From Plantago major (taxonomy: Eukaryota; Streptophyta; Magnoliopsida; Lamiales; Plantaginaceae): a stretch of 64,000 nt of DNA. The stretch spans positions 84,162,877-84,226,876 of the forward strand of contig CM048840.1 in NCBI GenBank assembly GCA_026545765.1, written 5' to 3'. How positions within the stretch are numbered: the stretch's first letter is position 1; every line of letters starts with the position of its first letter. A model generated the notes under the pieces. That model was not told the origin of the DNA. It did not search any database and was given only the letters and a program-made list of their open reading frames with translations. This document shows, piece after piece, positions 11,949 through 22,437 of the stretch. Both the position numbers and the translations under genes were made by a program.

Positions 11949-13948
11949 GTTAAAATAGATAAATTATACTCCAGGTTGTACCTTGTACAGTTTATATACT
12001 CAACATTGACACCGTATAAAATTTTTACCTTAAATCAACCATCCATTTAAACATTATACTCCGACCAATTTTGTCATCAGAAAATGGCGCGTGTTGTTCA
12101 AACGCCGGCACCATTTACGCGCTAGACACGTGTCACTTGTAGAACTAATCTCGAGGTAAAATAGATAAATTATACTCCAGGTTGTACATTATATATAGTT
12201 TATATACTCAACATTGCCACCGTATAAAATTTAAACTTTAAATCAACCATCTCTTTAAACATCATACTCCGGCCAATTTGTCATCAGAACATGGAAAAAT
12301 AATTTAAAACACCATAAAAAATTTATAAAACTATGAAAGTTTGATTTAATAAAGATGAAAATATATATTAATCAAATATAAAATTAAAAAAAATTAAAAA
12401 TTAAAAAAAAATATTAAAAACTTATAACGTCAAATTTAATTGCTTTTAGCCCTTAATCCTCAATTATTATAAATTTTTAATTATTTTCTTCTATGGAAAG
12501 CATGGCAGGAAGCTCCATCATTTTATGAAGTTATACATTTATTTTTTTTTGTTTAGTAATACACCCAAATTAAACGTACATGAAGAAGATAAAAACATGT
12601 TGAAAAAGTAAAAATAAGTCTATGGAAAGCCTAGAAAATAGTAGCTCCTCTGAAAGATTGGTATTCTGTTCAGGCTCCTCGGAAAGTGTTCCTTGAATCC
12701 TGCACAATTAATTTAAGAGGGGGGTTAGTCTGTCGGCTCGCCTTGGATCGACCAGTCTTAGACTTAACTGATGGGGTCCGAGCAGTATGCTCTGGGTTTC
12801 TCGGAGGTAAATATTGAAAGCAAGCATATAACTAAGTAACCTGGTCACCTTGATAAGTGAGCCTAGATGTCCCTGGTTGGGGTCTCTGCCCTAGATAGTA
12901 AGACGTCCACGTGTCAACCGTAGAGTCCTTGTGTTGGGTCCTCGGACCGTAGCTGCATGCAGGTGGAAAGTCGCCCTTTCCCAGGATGTGATTCTCTGAG
13001 CGTTATAAACTGTAGTGGGTTGAATTCAAGATGCCTCTCGGAAGAAGCTCCTCGGATGAAGCTATCTCAGATATTTTTTTCTAAAGCACATACTTTATTT
13101 CGTGGTAATTCATACTAATTTTGAAGAGAGATATTTAATCCCAACAGTACATCTCACACATGTCCGGTCAATTGATTGAATGTACAGCTGACATTTTTGC
13201 TAATCTTTGTTTTTTCTTTTTTAATTTGTCAAGCTTCCATATTTTTTTAAATTTTTTAATTAGTGGAAGTATATATTAATTAATACTCCCTCCATTTCAG
13301 AGAAAGTGTTACATTTTGACTTTGACCGGTCAACTGTCCTCGAGTTTGACCACAAATTACTCATAAACGATAATAGTAAACAATTTAATAAAATCATATA
13401 ATAAAAATTTAATTACTAAATTTTCATTATATAATTTTAATAATTTATTTATTAATATCGTTTAAGAGTAAATTGTGGTCAAACGCGGAGACAGTTGACC
13501 GCAGAATAGTAAAATGTAACACTTTTTCTGAAATGGAGGGAGTACTATTTTTTATACAGTTCAAAACATTATTTTACATTTCTTAAAAATAAAATGTTAC
13601 AAATTTAACCACAACTCGACACGTGTCGCCATTTTTTAATGACAAAACTGGCAGGGGTATAATGTTTAAACGGGTGGTTGATTTACGGTGTAAATTTTAC
13701 AAGGTGGCAATGTTGAGTATATAAACTATATCATGTGTATCCTAGAGTATAATTTATCTATTTTGCCCATCTATCGTGTGAACAGTGCCGACGTTTGAAC
13801 AACACGCGCCATTTTCTGATGACAAAATTGGTCGGAGTACAATGTTTAAATGGATGGTTGATTTAAGGTATAAATTTTATACGGTGCCAACGTTGAGTAT
13901 ATAAACTGTACAAGGTACAACTTGGAGTATAATTTATCTATTTTACCC
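11949..13948. mobile_element. Mutator-like non-autonomous element with compound inverted repeats
   Basis: The ends are inverted copies of a ~170-bp unit starting GGTAAAATAGATAAATTATA, and each end holds a second diverged unit (12153-12295 and 13615-13770). The flanks share TGGTTTTAATGGTT (11938-11951 and 13949-13962), enough for the 9-11 bp duplication typical of Mutator. The interior (12640-13070) has CTCGGA-rich sequence resembling the surrounding Tat 3' region, and a Stowaway MITE. It sits inside an intron of the antisense gene. No transposase seen. Confidence 0.78.
13284..13545. mobile_element. Stowaway-type MITE nested in the Mutator-like element
   Basis: The ends TACTCCCTCCATTTCAGAGA and its inverted counterpart (TTTCTGAAATGGAGGGAGTA) flank about 260 bp. 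Longer inverted arms include AAGTGTTACATTTTGACTTT on the left, with a diverged inverted counterpart on the right. Insertion at TA. Confidence 0.88.
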
Positions 13949-14916
13949 TGGTTTTAATGGTTGAAATGTTTCAACTTTCTTTGATTCGGAACCTTGTTTT
14001 GAGTTTTCAGTGTTGGACATCGTAGCTCACTGCCGCTATTCAAGCGTGCTCCGTGGTGGCGGGTCGGAGGGCCACAATGGAGGAGGATCTGGCCAAGGCT
14101 GAGGCTGCTCGGGCGGTGGAGACGTCCACGGTGAACAGCGTGTCCGAAAGGCTGAAGAAAAGCCTTGCTGCCAAGAAGAAGTCTGAAGCGGAGGCGGCGA
14201 AGCTGAAGAGTGCCATCCTGTCGCTAGAGAAGGATTTAAAGGTGCATCAAGATAGCGTGGATGAGTACGTCAGTGTCTCCCGGAGCTTCAAGGTCATGAT
14301 GCTGAACGATCTGTTGAAGGTCCGGACGCAGGCTGTCCAAGACTTCTTGGGGTCGGACTCTTGCAAGTTCATGCTTGAATCCAAGTATGATGAGGCTCGG
14401 CAGGATGGCTTCGATACAGCCATGGGGCAGCTCCGGAGCAGGGGATGGATCCCGAGTGACTGCGACATGGAGGCTGAAGGCATTACTGCTTTCAAGGAGG
14501 CTGATGGCTCGGACTTTGCTCCGGACGGTGTCTCGGACGATGACTTGCTCAAGTGCGAGTTTGTGGAGCTAGTCTGTGATGAGACAGAAGACAAGAAGTA
14601 CGACCATGGTGATCCGTACCTTCCGGGGTTCGTGCCCCGGGTGCTGATGTCGAATGTCTTCGTCCTTTTGGAGGAACATGTGGAGCACAACCGGGACTGG
14701 TTGACTCTGCCCGGGCCCGGCCATGGCTTCGCTCGGGATCTGGACTTGATGAAGCAGTGACCTGCCTTCCTTGAAGAATTGCGCGCCCGAAGGGAGAAAA
14801 TGTTGGCTCAGGAAGCCAAAGACCAAAGGTTGGCGGATCTGCAAGCATCACTTGAGAAGGAGATCGTAGGCCCTTCCGGAACACAAGCTGGTTCGCCCGA
14901 GCATCGGGAGGAGTGA

Positions 14917-17108
14917 AGACGGGGTATGCCCCGAAACCTTGTAATTCCGGTCTTCGGACCGTGAGACAATGTTGTCCTTTTTGTTGCTGTCTTTATGGAT
15001 AATGTTTATCGAATCTGTATTCGGATAACTGCAGTTGATTTGATATTTTATTGCATTGGTCTGGGCTCATCAATGGCTCGGATCAGCTCTATCATGTGCT
15101 TTTGTTGCTTCTATTCAAATGCATGTTGTTCATTGCGCACTTTATTTATATACAATAAACCAGTAAGCGTCGTTGGCTCGGTCGTCGATCTGGGGATCCG
15201 AGTCCATAAGGCCAAATGCTCCCGAAACAATGCAATATTCAATTGGTCGACCTTTGGCTCGGTCGGACAAGGCGTTTATCCGGGTCTTAGCTCTAAATGC
15301 TAATCGTATAGATAAGATTGGTTTGCTCAAATTTGTAACAAGTAGGACTAGTTCGGATGTTATCATCCTGCTCGATCCGTAAAGACCTGGTGTACTGCTT
15401 CGAGCCGTGTTGACTTGTAAAAATGTGGTAAAAAAGGAGAAAATCATAGTAGAAAAGTTGAGTGACTTGCTATGGATCACAGTTGGTACGGAAGTTATCA
15501 TGGCAGCCCCGGGTGACGGATCCGAGCGGGCAACAGTTCAAGATAATTCACTCAATAAGGCCGAAAATGTGAAGGGATTCTGGGTTGGTCCAATAGCGGC
15601 CCAAATGTTAGGCCCAAGTCCAGGCTCAAGCCCATCGCTGGCGATGACGGGCCATGTGGCGAGTGACGATTGGTTTTTCACTTCTATATATACCCTTGGA
15701 TTGTACGACTTTTTGCCAGATCATTCCATTCCTTTTATAGTAGTAGATGATTCGGATCCTTGGGTCCGGATATCCTAACGAGTAGGTTGATTCCACCGTT
15801 CTTATGCGTGATCCGCCTCTGAGGGTTTTTCGGAAGTCCGGGAGTCCCTTTGGGTCGGACCATGCTGGGGACGATGAAATCGAGTCACTCGGAATCACTC
15901 TTCCTCGGATCGCCGTGCTAGTCTTCTTTCTCCGGGGCTGTAGTGTGTATTAACAACTTGAGCCCCGGGGAAGCGGACTAGCTCCTGGTTTCAGGGATTT
16001 CCAAGTATTTGTCACTTCAGAGAAATCAATTCCTATTTACCCCTTTCGGAAGTATATCTTCTCGGACCTCCGTGCTAGTCTTCTCTCTCCGGGGCTGTAG
16101 TGTGTATCAACAACTTTAGCCCCGGGGGAGCAGACTAGCTCGCCGGTTCCAGGAAGTACTACACCTGTTGATTCGGAGAATCAAATCCTCGGGCTGCCTG
16201 CTCCTTCCACCATTTACCATTTTCTTGTGGTGTGGATGAGCACGAACCAGAAAGTGGTTGTGGTGGAAGATGCGGATGGTCTTGAGAAAGCACTTTGATT
16301 ACGTCTCCATACCTCCGAGACTCCGGTTCGGAATGAAACTTATCCTTTGTCTAGTGGTCAGGCTGTGCGATTCGGAAATCACCACATGAATCCTGCAGCT
16401 ACTCCATCCAGACCATCTTAAGTTGGTCCGATCGCATCAGTCACGTCTTGCCAGTAACTGGGGTGTCCGTGAGGGTTTCCTCGAGTTACTGGGAAAAAGT
16501 GACTGATGCCGTTGTCTCATCATGAGTTTAGTCCGGAGAGTTAACTTCCGTTTGCTGGCCACTTTGATTCGGAACGCCCAGGATCGTTGTAAAGGATTCA
16601 TGGTTCGGACATCAGAGCTACTCTTGAAAAAGGTCCTTCTAACATGAGTTTGCTCTGATAGGTTGCTGTGCCTGTTCCACTCGGTAGTCCAGGCTCGGAA
16701 TGAAGCCAATTGGTCCGTGGCGGATGGTGGATACTCCTCAAAGAACCACCTCCTGTTTTTGTAAAAAACTGTAAATGTACCTTGTTTGTTGTGACTCGGA
16801 CAGGCATGTTCGAACTTTGTAATTTGTACTTTTCAAGAAATACAAGATTTCTGTTGCGATCTATCTTTGGCCTGTCATATCCCTCCATCCGAAAGTCGGT
16901 TTTGGTTTCAATCATTCGTTACACCACTTGGCTCGGATCTTCTTGAAAGGTCCGAGGTAGTATGTTTATTTTAAATATAGCACTTATCTTGGAGAACTAA
17001 GTTGTATTGATTTGACGGAAATTCAAGTACAACTGGTGGGCTTCGAGGCCGGAAAAATAAAATGTCAAAAACTTAGCAACTGATGTAGTATGCTTTAGAG
17101 AAGTAACT
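14917..17108. other. Non-coding spacer of the Tat element between pol and the antisense gene
   Basis: No convincing protein is seen on either strand; short open frames have no family resemblance. The DNA is rich in TCGGA/TCCGA. It holds a pair of direct repeats that each form a hairpin (15.9-16.15 kb). The 3' end of the antisense transcript presumably lies just after 14916, but no clear AATAAA was seen there. Confidence 0.5.
15904..16153. repeat. Two copies of a ~90-bp hairpin-forming unit
   Basis: Each unit has CTAGTCTTCTYTCTCCGGGGCT, a spacer GTAGTGTGTATYAACAACTT, then AGCCCCGGGG followed by a CTAG-ending arm that pairs with the start. Units lie at about 15904-15995 and 16061-16153. Stem arms are about 20 bp with few mismatches. 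Confidence 0.75.
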
Positions 17109-18230
17109 CTAGGCGTAGAACTTTTGTAAGTTACTAGCATTCCATGTTCTCTTCAGGGCTCTTCCTTGATCATCTTCTAACTCGAAACTTCCATTGACCC
17201 TAGCCCCAATGACCTTGTAGGGTCCTTCCCACTTGGGCTTGAGTTTACCAATATTGCTCAAGATGTCAGATCTTCAGAGGACCAAGTCCCCGACTTGTAT
17301 ATCCTTGGGAAGAACGTGCTTGTTGTAGGCCCGGGCAGACATAGCTTGATATCAGAGGATATTAGCTAGTGCCTTGCTCCTTTTGTCTTCGAGGAGCTCA
17401 AGGTCGTAAATCCTTGCGATTTCGTTCCTAGCAGGTTGGTATTGTTGGATTCTTTGGGTTTCAACGATGATTTCCGAAGGGATGACCGCTTCTGAGCCAT
17501 AGACTAGCGCGAAGGGTGTCTCCTAAGTAGAAGTTCGAGCTGTCGTCCGATGTGCCCAGAGGACTTCGTCGATGTCATCTACCCAGCTGTCTTAAGAGGT
17601 TCTCAGTCTCTTTTCCAGAATCTTCACAATGGTTTTGTTGGTAGCTTCAACTTGACCATTGGCTTGAGGGTAACCAATGGAAGTGAAGCGCTGTTCTATC
17701 TTGAAGGATTGGAGCCATTCTTTCAATCTGGCCCCAGAAAATTGTGCTCCATTATCGGAGACAATGACCCTAGGAAGTCCAAACCGGCAGATGATGTTCT
17801 TCCAAATGAAGGTTCTTACTCGACTCTCTGTGATGGTGGCCACTGCTTCGGCCTCAACCCATTTGGTGAAGTACTCTATTGCGACAATAAGGAACTTCTT
17901 TTGGTGCGTGCCACGTGGAAAGGGTCCAACTATGTCTATTCCCCATTGATCAAACGGACAGGTTATGATTGACGGAATTATATGGTTGGTCGGGCGATGC
18001 GGTATGTTGGCATAGTATAGGCAGTCTTCGCAAGCACGAGCAAAGTTGGCAGCATCCTTATCAATGGTAGGCCAATAGTATCCTTACCTTATGACCTTCT
18101 GAGCCAAGGTTCGTCCCTCGGAGTGACTCCCGCAACTTCCTGCGTGGATTTCTTCCAAAACGGTCTTTGCCTCATGGGGTCCAAGGCATCTCATGTGAGT
18201 GCCTGTGAAAGATCTCTTATAGAGATCCTC
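17109..18230 (-). pseudogene. Integrase of the Tat element, with in-frame stops
   Basis: It follows the second RNase H in the same reading frame. A zinc-binding start region is visible (an HAGSCGSH segment, then a CEDC-type pair near 18.03 kb). The DDE core keeps all three acidic residues: D in WGIDIVGP near 17.92 kb, D in VSDNGAQF near 17.76 kb, and E in NGQVEATN near 17.65 kb. The tail runs to NASNLQKFYA and a TAG at 17109. In-frame stops at 18084, 17592, 17523 and 17352 interrupt the frame without shifting it. The enzyme would insert the cDNA into the host chromosome; this copy cannot make it intact. Confidence 0.85.
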
Positions 18231-19085
18231 TCCCAGGATAAAGTACCTGTTGGCTCTGCATAGGATCCTCCTTGCTTCTTTAGGGTCTGAAGGTAGAGAG
18301 CCATCTTTGAGATAGTGAAATATGTCGGTCATCCAGCTCCTTTCAGCGTCTAGGAGGAAGACTTGACCATTGAGGTTCACCAGGGAAGAATCTGTGAGAG
18401 TCATCAGGATGACGCGCCTTGTGTCCAAAGCTCCTAGGGCAGAGGCATACTTGAAAAGAGCGTCGGCCTTCTCATTCCATTCCATGTGGAATTGTTCCAA
18501 CGTGAATACTTCAAAGTGCTCAGCTTCTTTCTTGTGGAGCTCCAAGAATTTGATCATGTTGGTTCCTTTAGCGACGAAAGACCCAGAAAACTGGGACTCT
18601 ACGAGCTGGGAATCTGTATAGGCTTTGTTCCGTTTTACTTGAAGAGACCTTGCCATTCTCAAGCCGGTAAGTAGTGCCTCGTACTCGGCCTCGTTGTTTG
18701 TTACCTTAAAGTTGAGGGTGATGGCGTATTCCAGCCTGGCTCCTTCAGGGCTTTCAAGGAAGATTCCTATTCCTCCTAGTCGTCCGGTAGAGGATCCGTC
18801 CACTTGTAGTGTCCAACATTCTTTACCTTCAAGTTTAGCTTCCAATGCGAGAGTAGGAACTTTCCCGTCTTCATGCTTCTTGACGGAAGATGCAGGTGTT
18901 GAGGTGTTGGTTACTTCATCTAGGAGGGACATGTGTCTCACCCTCAGGGAGTCATCCATGGGTTCCTAATTCTTAGTCCCGAGTTGGACATTATTTTTGC
19001 ACATCTCTCCAGGCTCATTTTCTTTGGTCCTTTCTTCTTCTGGGATAACCTTCGCCTGAGTGAGCATGACATAGCTCACGTCCTC
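18231..19085 (-). pseudogene. Second (archaeal-type) RNase H domain of Tat pol
   Basis: WTLQVDGSSTGRLGGIGIFL gives the first catalytic Asp. NNEAEYEALLTGLRMA gives the Glu, YTDSQLV the next Asp, and EWNEKADALFKYAS the final N-x-x-A-D block. This is the RVT_3-like RNase H that Tat elements carry in addition to the one attached to the reverse transcriptase. It is in frame with the upstream reverse transcriptase, but TAA at 19086 and TAG at 18966 separate them. Confidence 0.8.
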
Positions 19086-20891
19086 TTATGGACTTTCAGT
19101 CCCTTCTTCTGTTCCTTCGGGGTAATCTACCAAGAAGTCGGCAAGGACTTGAGCCTTCTTGGCTGACAGAGCTTGGTACCCGATATCATGTTCAATTAAT
19201 TCGATCGCCCACTTGGATAAACGCCCGAACTGATCTGTCTTTCCAAGGACATGTTTGAGTGGCTCATTGGTGAGGACGACTATTCGATGAGATTTGAAGT
19301 AAGGCTTCAATCGCCGGGCAGTGTAGACCAGCGCGAAGGCGAGCTTTTCAATCTTGTCATACCTAGCCTCGGCAGCAACGAGGGCCTTGCTCAAGTAGTA
19401 GATCTGTAAGTGGTCGTTCCCTTGTATCCGCACCAGTACAGAACTCATAGCCTCATCAATAGTCGCCAGGTAGAGGTAAAAAGGTTCACCTTCTACTGGT
19501 TTGGACAAGAGGGGTGGTGAGAGGAGATAGCTCTTCAAGTTATCCAAGGCCTCTTCGCATTCCTTTGTCCACTCGAACTTGTCTCCTTTCCTTAGAATTT
19601 TGAAGAAGGGTAGGTTTTTCTTGGCAGATTTGGAGATGAAACGGCTCAGGGCCATCACCCTTCTAAGAAGCTCCTGCACCTCATTGATTGTCCTTGGCTG
19701 TGGTAGGTCCAAGATTGCCTTTATTTTTTCTGGGTTGGCGCTAATGCCTCTGTCTGTGACCATGTATCTGAGGAACTTTCCTCCTTTCACACCAAACATG
19801 CACTTTTCGGGGTTTAACTTCATTCCGTACTTCCTAAGGATGGAAAAGCATGTGTTTAGATGCTCCACATACTGTTCTTCAGTTTTGCTTTTCACTAGCA
19901 TTTCGTCCACATAGACCTCCATAGTTTTGCCTAGCTCCTCCCTGAAAATCTTGTTTACCAGTCGTTGGTAAGTAGCACCCGCATTCTTGAGGCTGAACGG
20001 CATGACTTTGAAACAGTAGACTCCTGCTGCTGCGAAGAAGGCCGTCTTCTTGACGTCTTCTTGAGCCATTTTGATTTGATAGAAGCCTTGATAAGCATCC
20101 ATGAAACTTAGGAGTGTGCATCCCGCGGTGGAGTCTACTAACTGGTCAATGCGGGGCAGGGGATAGGGATCCTTTGGACAAAACTTGTTGAGCCTAGTGA
20201 AGTCATTGCACATTCTCCACTTCCCCGGAGCTTTCTCGACGAGGACCACATTACAAACCCAATCAGAGTATCTAACTTCCTCGATGTGTCCTTTCTTCAT
20301 TAACCTTTCCACTTCTCCTGCTATGATAGCATCTTTAACAGGCCCGAAGTCCTTTCTCTTTTGTCGGATGTGTTTCACCGTAGGATCCATGTTCAGACGG
20401 TGAACTGCGATCCTTGGGTCTATCCCCTTGAGGTCGTCAGTGCCCCAGGGAAAGACATCACCGTTGTCCCGAAGGCAGGTGACGAGCTTCATTTCTACTT
20501 CAGCGCTCATCTTTGTTCCGATACGGGTTATCTTCTCTGGGTCTCCTTCAATCAATTGGACTTCTTTTAAGGATTCATGGGGCTCCATCCTTGCAGTTTT
20601 GGGGAACTTCTCCTTGAGCGTCCCAGCCCCAATCTCCTCCCTTACTAGAGTAGGAGGCGCAGGAGGAGGGCTGCTGGGTCTTTTGGTGACCGAGAGAACT
20701 GGTGCTGAGGCTCCTCTGGTTGACATGATGTAACATTCCCATGCTTCCCTAACATTGCCCACTTCTTCTCCCACACCATTTGGAGTAGGGAACTTCACCC
20801 TATTGTGTAGGGGAGAGGCGATCGCTCTGAATTGGTTGAGTCTTGGGCACCCCAGGATCACGTTATAGTCGAATGTGCTGTCGACCACCAC
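19086..20891 (-). pseudogene. Reverse transcriptase and first RNase H of the Tat element
   Basis: An uninterrupted 601-codon frame. It opens with the end of the protease domain (VVDSTFDYNVILGCPRLNQF), then a proline-rich linker. The reverse transcriptase fingers follow (KWRMCNDFTRLNKFCPKDPYPLPRI, written here only as DFTRLNKFCPKDPYPLPRI), then LSFMDAYQGFYQI, and the thumb and connection. The RNase H section includes FYLYLATIDEAMSSVLVR and ends YQALSAKKAQVLADFLVDYP. The catalytic box, normally YVDD, reads YVDE at residues 327-330 (nt 19902-19913). The RNase H D-to-A-type first position reads YLATIDEA, so it may also be weakened. It is one base out of frame with the protease upstream (near 20880). 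Confidence 0.88.
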
Positions 20892-21670
20892 AAGAGGATC
20901 GTCTCAGTCACTCTTGTCGGGAAGGTTCCCATAGAGACTTGTAAGGGTATACTTCCAATGGGGCGAACTATAGAACCCCCGAATCCTACCAAGGAGGTGT
21001 ATACGCGACCGTATTGAATATTGCCCAAGTGCATCTGTTCCACAGTTCTCTTGGAGATGACATTGGAGGAACTCCCTGTGTGAACGAGCACTTTGTTGAC
21101 TTTATAAGTGGCGATGATTAGAGAGACAACTAAAGGAACATCAGGGTCTTTGAGATCTCCTCCGCCAGACGTTGGTGGGGGAATTTCACTATCATCGAAA
21201 GTGATGGCATTTGTTCCTTTCAGAGCTGGCAGAGCATAGGTTCTATCATTATTTCTTAGATGCTGCGCGGTCCTCTCCCTTGCGTTTCGGCTATCTCCTC
21301 CTGCTATAGCATTGATAACCCCGCTATAGGGGAGGTTCTCCATTTCCACATCTTCAGGGTACCCGCGGTATCTTTGGGCATGGTGGGGTGGAATTTCTGC
21401 AGGAGGTGGCGGTAAGGATCCTGTCGGAGGTTCCGAACCACGCTCCTCCCTTCTTTGTTCATTTCTCTGGTGCCTGGAGGGCTCTTCTTCATACACTGGT
21501 TCTTTAAACTTTCCACTCCTTATCAACCCTTCTATTTCTGTTTTCAACTGGACACAATCTTCAGTTAAGTGGCCTTTGTGCTTGTGAAACCTACAGTATT
21601 CTTTCGAGGCTTTGTTCTTCTTACTTCTCCTTGTAGGTTTTGGCCATTGTATGTCCAAGTTTTTCTCAAC
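20858..21670 (-). pseudogene. Gag C-terminus and protease of the Tat element
   Basis: A zinc-knuckle-like block of Tat style (YCRFHKHKGHLTEDC) is followed by a Pro/Glu/Arg-rich linker and the retropepsin fold (PDVPLVVSLIIATYKVNKVL). The active-site triad, normally D-T/S-G, reads HTGSSSN at nt 21074-21082 (GAC changed to CAC). The frame ends after VTETILL, where a one-base shift separates it from the reverse transcriptase frame. The nested copia element begins at 21671, and the rest of gag lies beyond it from 37834 upward. Confidence 0.85.
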
Positions 21671-21710
21671 TGTTGGGAAATTTGTTGGGAAATTTGTTAG
21701 GAAATTTGTT

Positions 21711-21732
21711 AGATATTTTGTTAGAAATATCT
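21711..21732. promoter_or_regulatory. Evening element and related motif in the LTR
   Basis: AGATATTTT (21711-21719) is the exact complement of the evening element AAAATATCT, and AAATATCT follows at 21725-21732. The same pair is in the 3' LTR at 36152-36173. In Arabidopsis such sites are bound by CCA1/LHY/REVEILLE MYB-type proteins and give clock- or cold-dependent expression. Whether they act here is inference. Confidence 0.45.
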
Positions 21733-22429
21733 GTTTAGATTTTGATCAGCAACTTGATGACTTATCTTAGTCTCAGAAAGGTGATTAGTACTCTTGGTTC
21801 ACTTGAACATTGTAAAAGAGGAAACTCACTAAGTATGATAGTCTAGCTAATCTTGTATAGGATGTTAGGTCTCAAAATGTAATTTTTATTTTATGAAGAG
21901 AAGACCAAGAAGAAGACATCCAAGCAGAACAAGCTCAACGACATTGAAGACTTGAAGAAACTGCACAAGATTGTTGAAACTGTTGTTCAGATACCTTAGC
22001 CAGATATCTTGAAGACACGAACAGTTTTAAACAAACTGTGTCACAAGAGATATCTGAGAAATGAAAGGCCTATCTGAAAACAAGGAAAGTGTCCACAGAT
22101 ATCTATTCTCAGATACCTTGAGCTTTAACCACATTTACGAAGAAATATATATATTGCAAACAAAGTTGTTTCAATATAAGTGGTATCGAAGATTGAAGAT
22201 AAGGACGTGCAAAGAATCGAGATAACACTAGTCTACGATACAAAGCATAGTTCCGTTGGCACTCTGAGGACAAAAGTATAGTACAATGCATTTAATGCAG
22301 ACAGAGATGTACGAATAAAAGCAACGGCGACTCAAGAAGAAGATAAAACACTACAAGATACTATACACGAGATATCAATAGTTTGAATTTGAGCTAACGG
22401 ATACTATTCAAATGGCACTCAAATTCATC

Positions 22430-22437
22430 TATAAATA
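22430..22437 (+). promoter_or_regulatory. LTR TATA box
   Basis: TATAAATA in the context ATCTATAAATATCAACAC, conserved in the 3' LTR at 36874. It would place the start of genomic RNA near 22465 and make R-U5 about 0.9 kb. Confidence 0.6.

Larger units (their letters stand above)
9857..14916 (+). pseudogene. Antisense gene of the Tat element: Transposase_28-like protein with C-terminal coiled coil, degenerate
   Basis: Exon 1 starts MSESDSQNRSEAEGYDSEAL, is acidic and Ser-rich, and ends at a clear donor (GAG then GTAAGT at 10013). A globular part at 10640-11330 has the order Y-E-I-P-x-S-V-E-I, then PPGYMCVHE, LPNDMGL-type text and PNSLGNLMCFG, then FRKLFSVN and TFFVDPL. This resembles Pfam Transposase_28 ('putative gypsy type transposon'). 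An intron at 11335-11457 (GTAAGT...TGTACAG) joins to a linker rich in Pro, Lys and Glu ending at 11916 (AAG then GTACGT). After an intron that now holds a transposon, the last exon (from about 14012) encodes a heptad-rich coiled coil (EEDLAKAEAARAV onward) and an acidic tail. Frameshifts near 10.25, 10.5, 10.65, 10.94 and 11.2 kb, and in-frame stops near 11553 and 14758, break it. Its function is unknown. Tat elements are known to carry such extra frames in either orientation. Confidence 0.7.
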
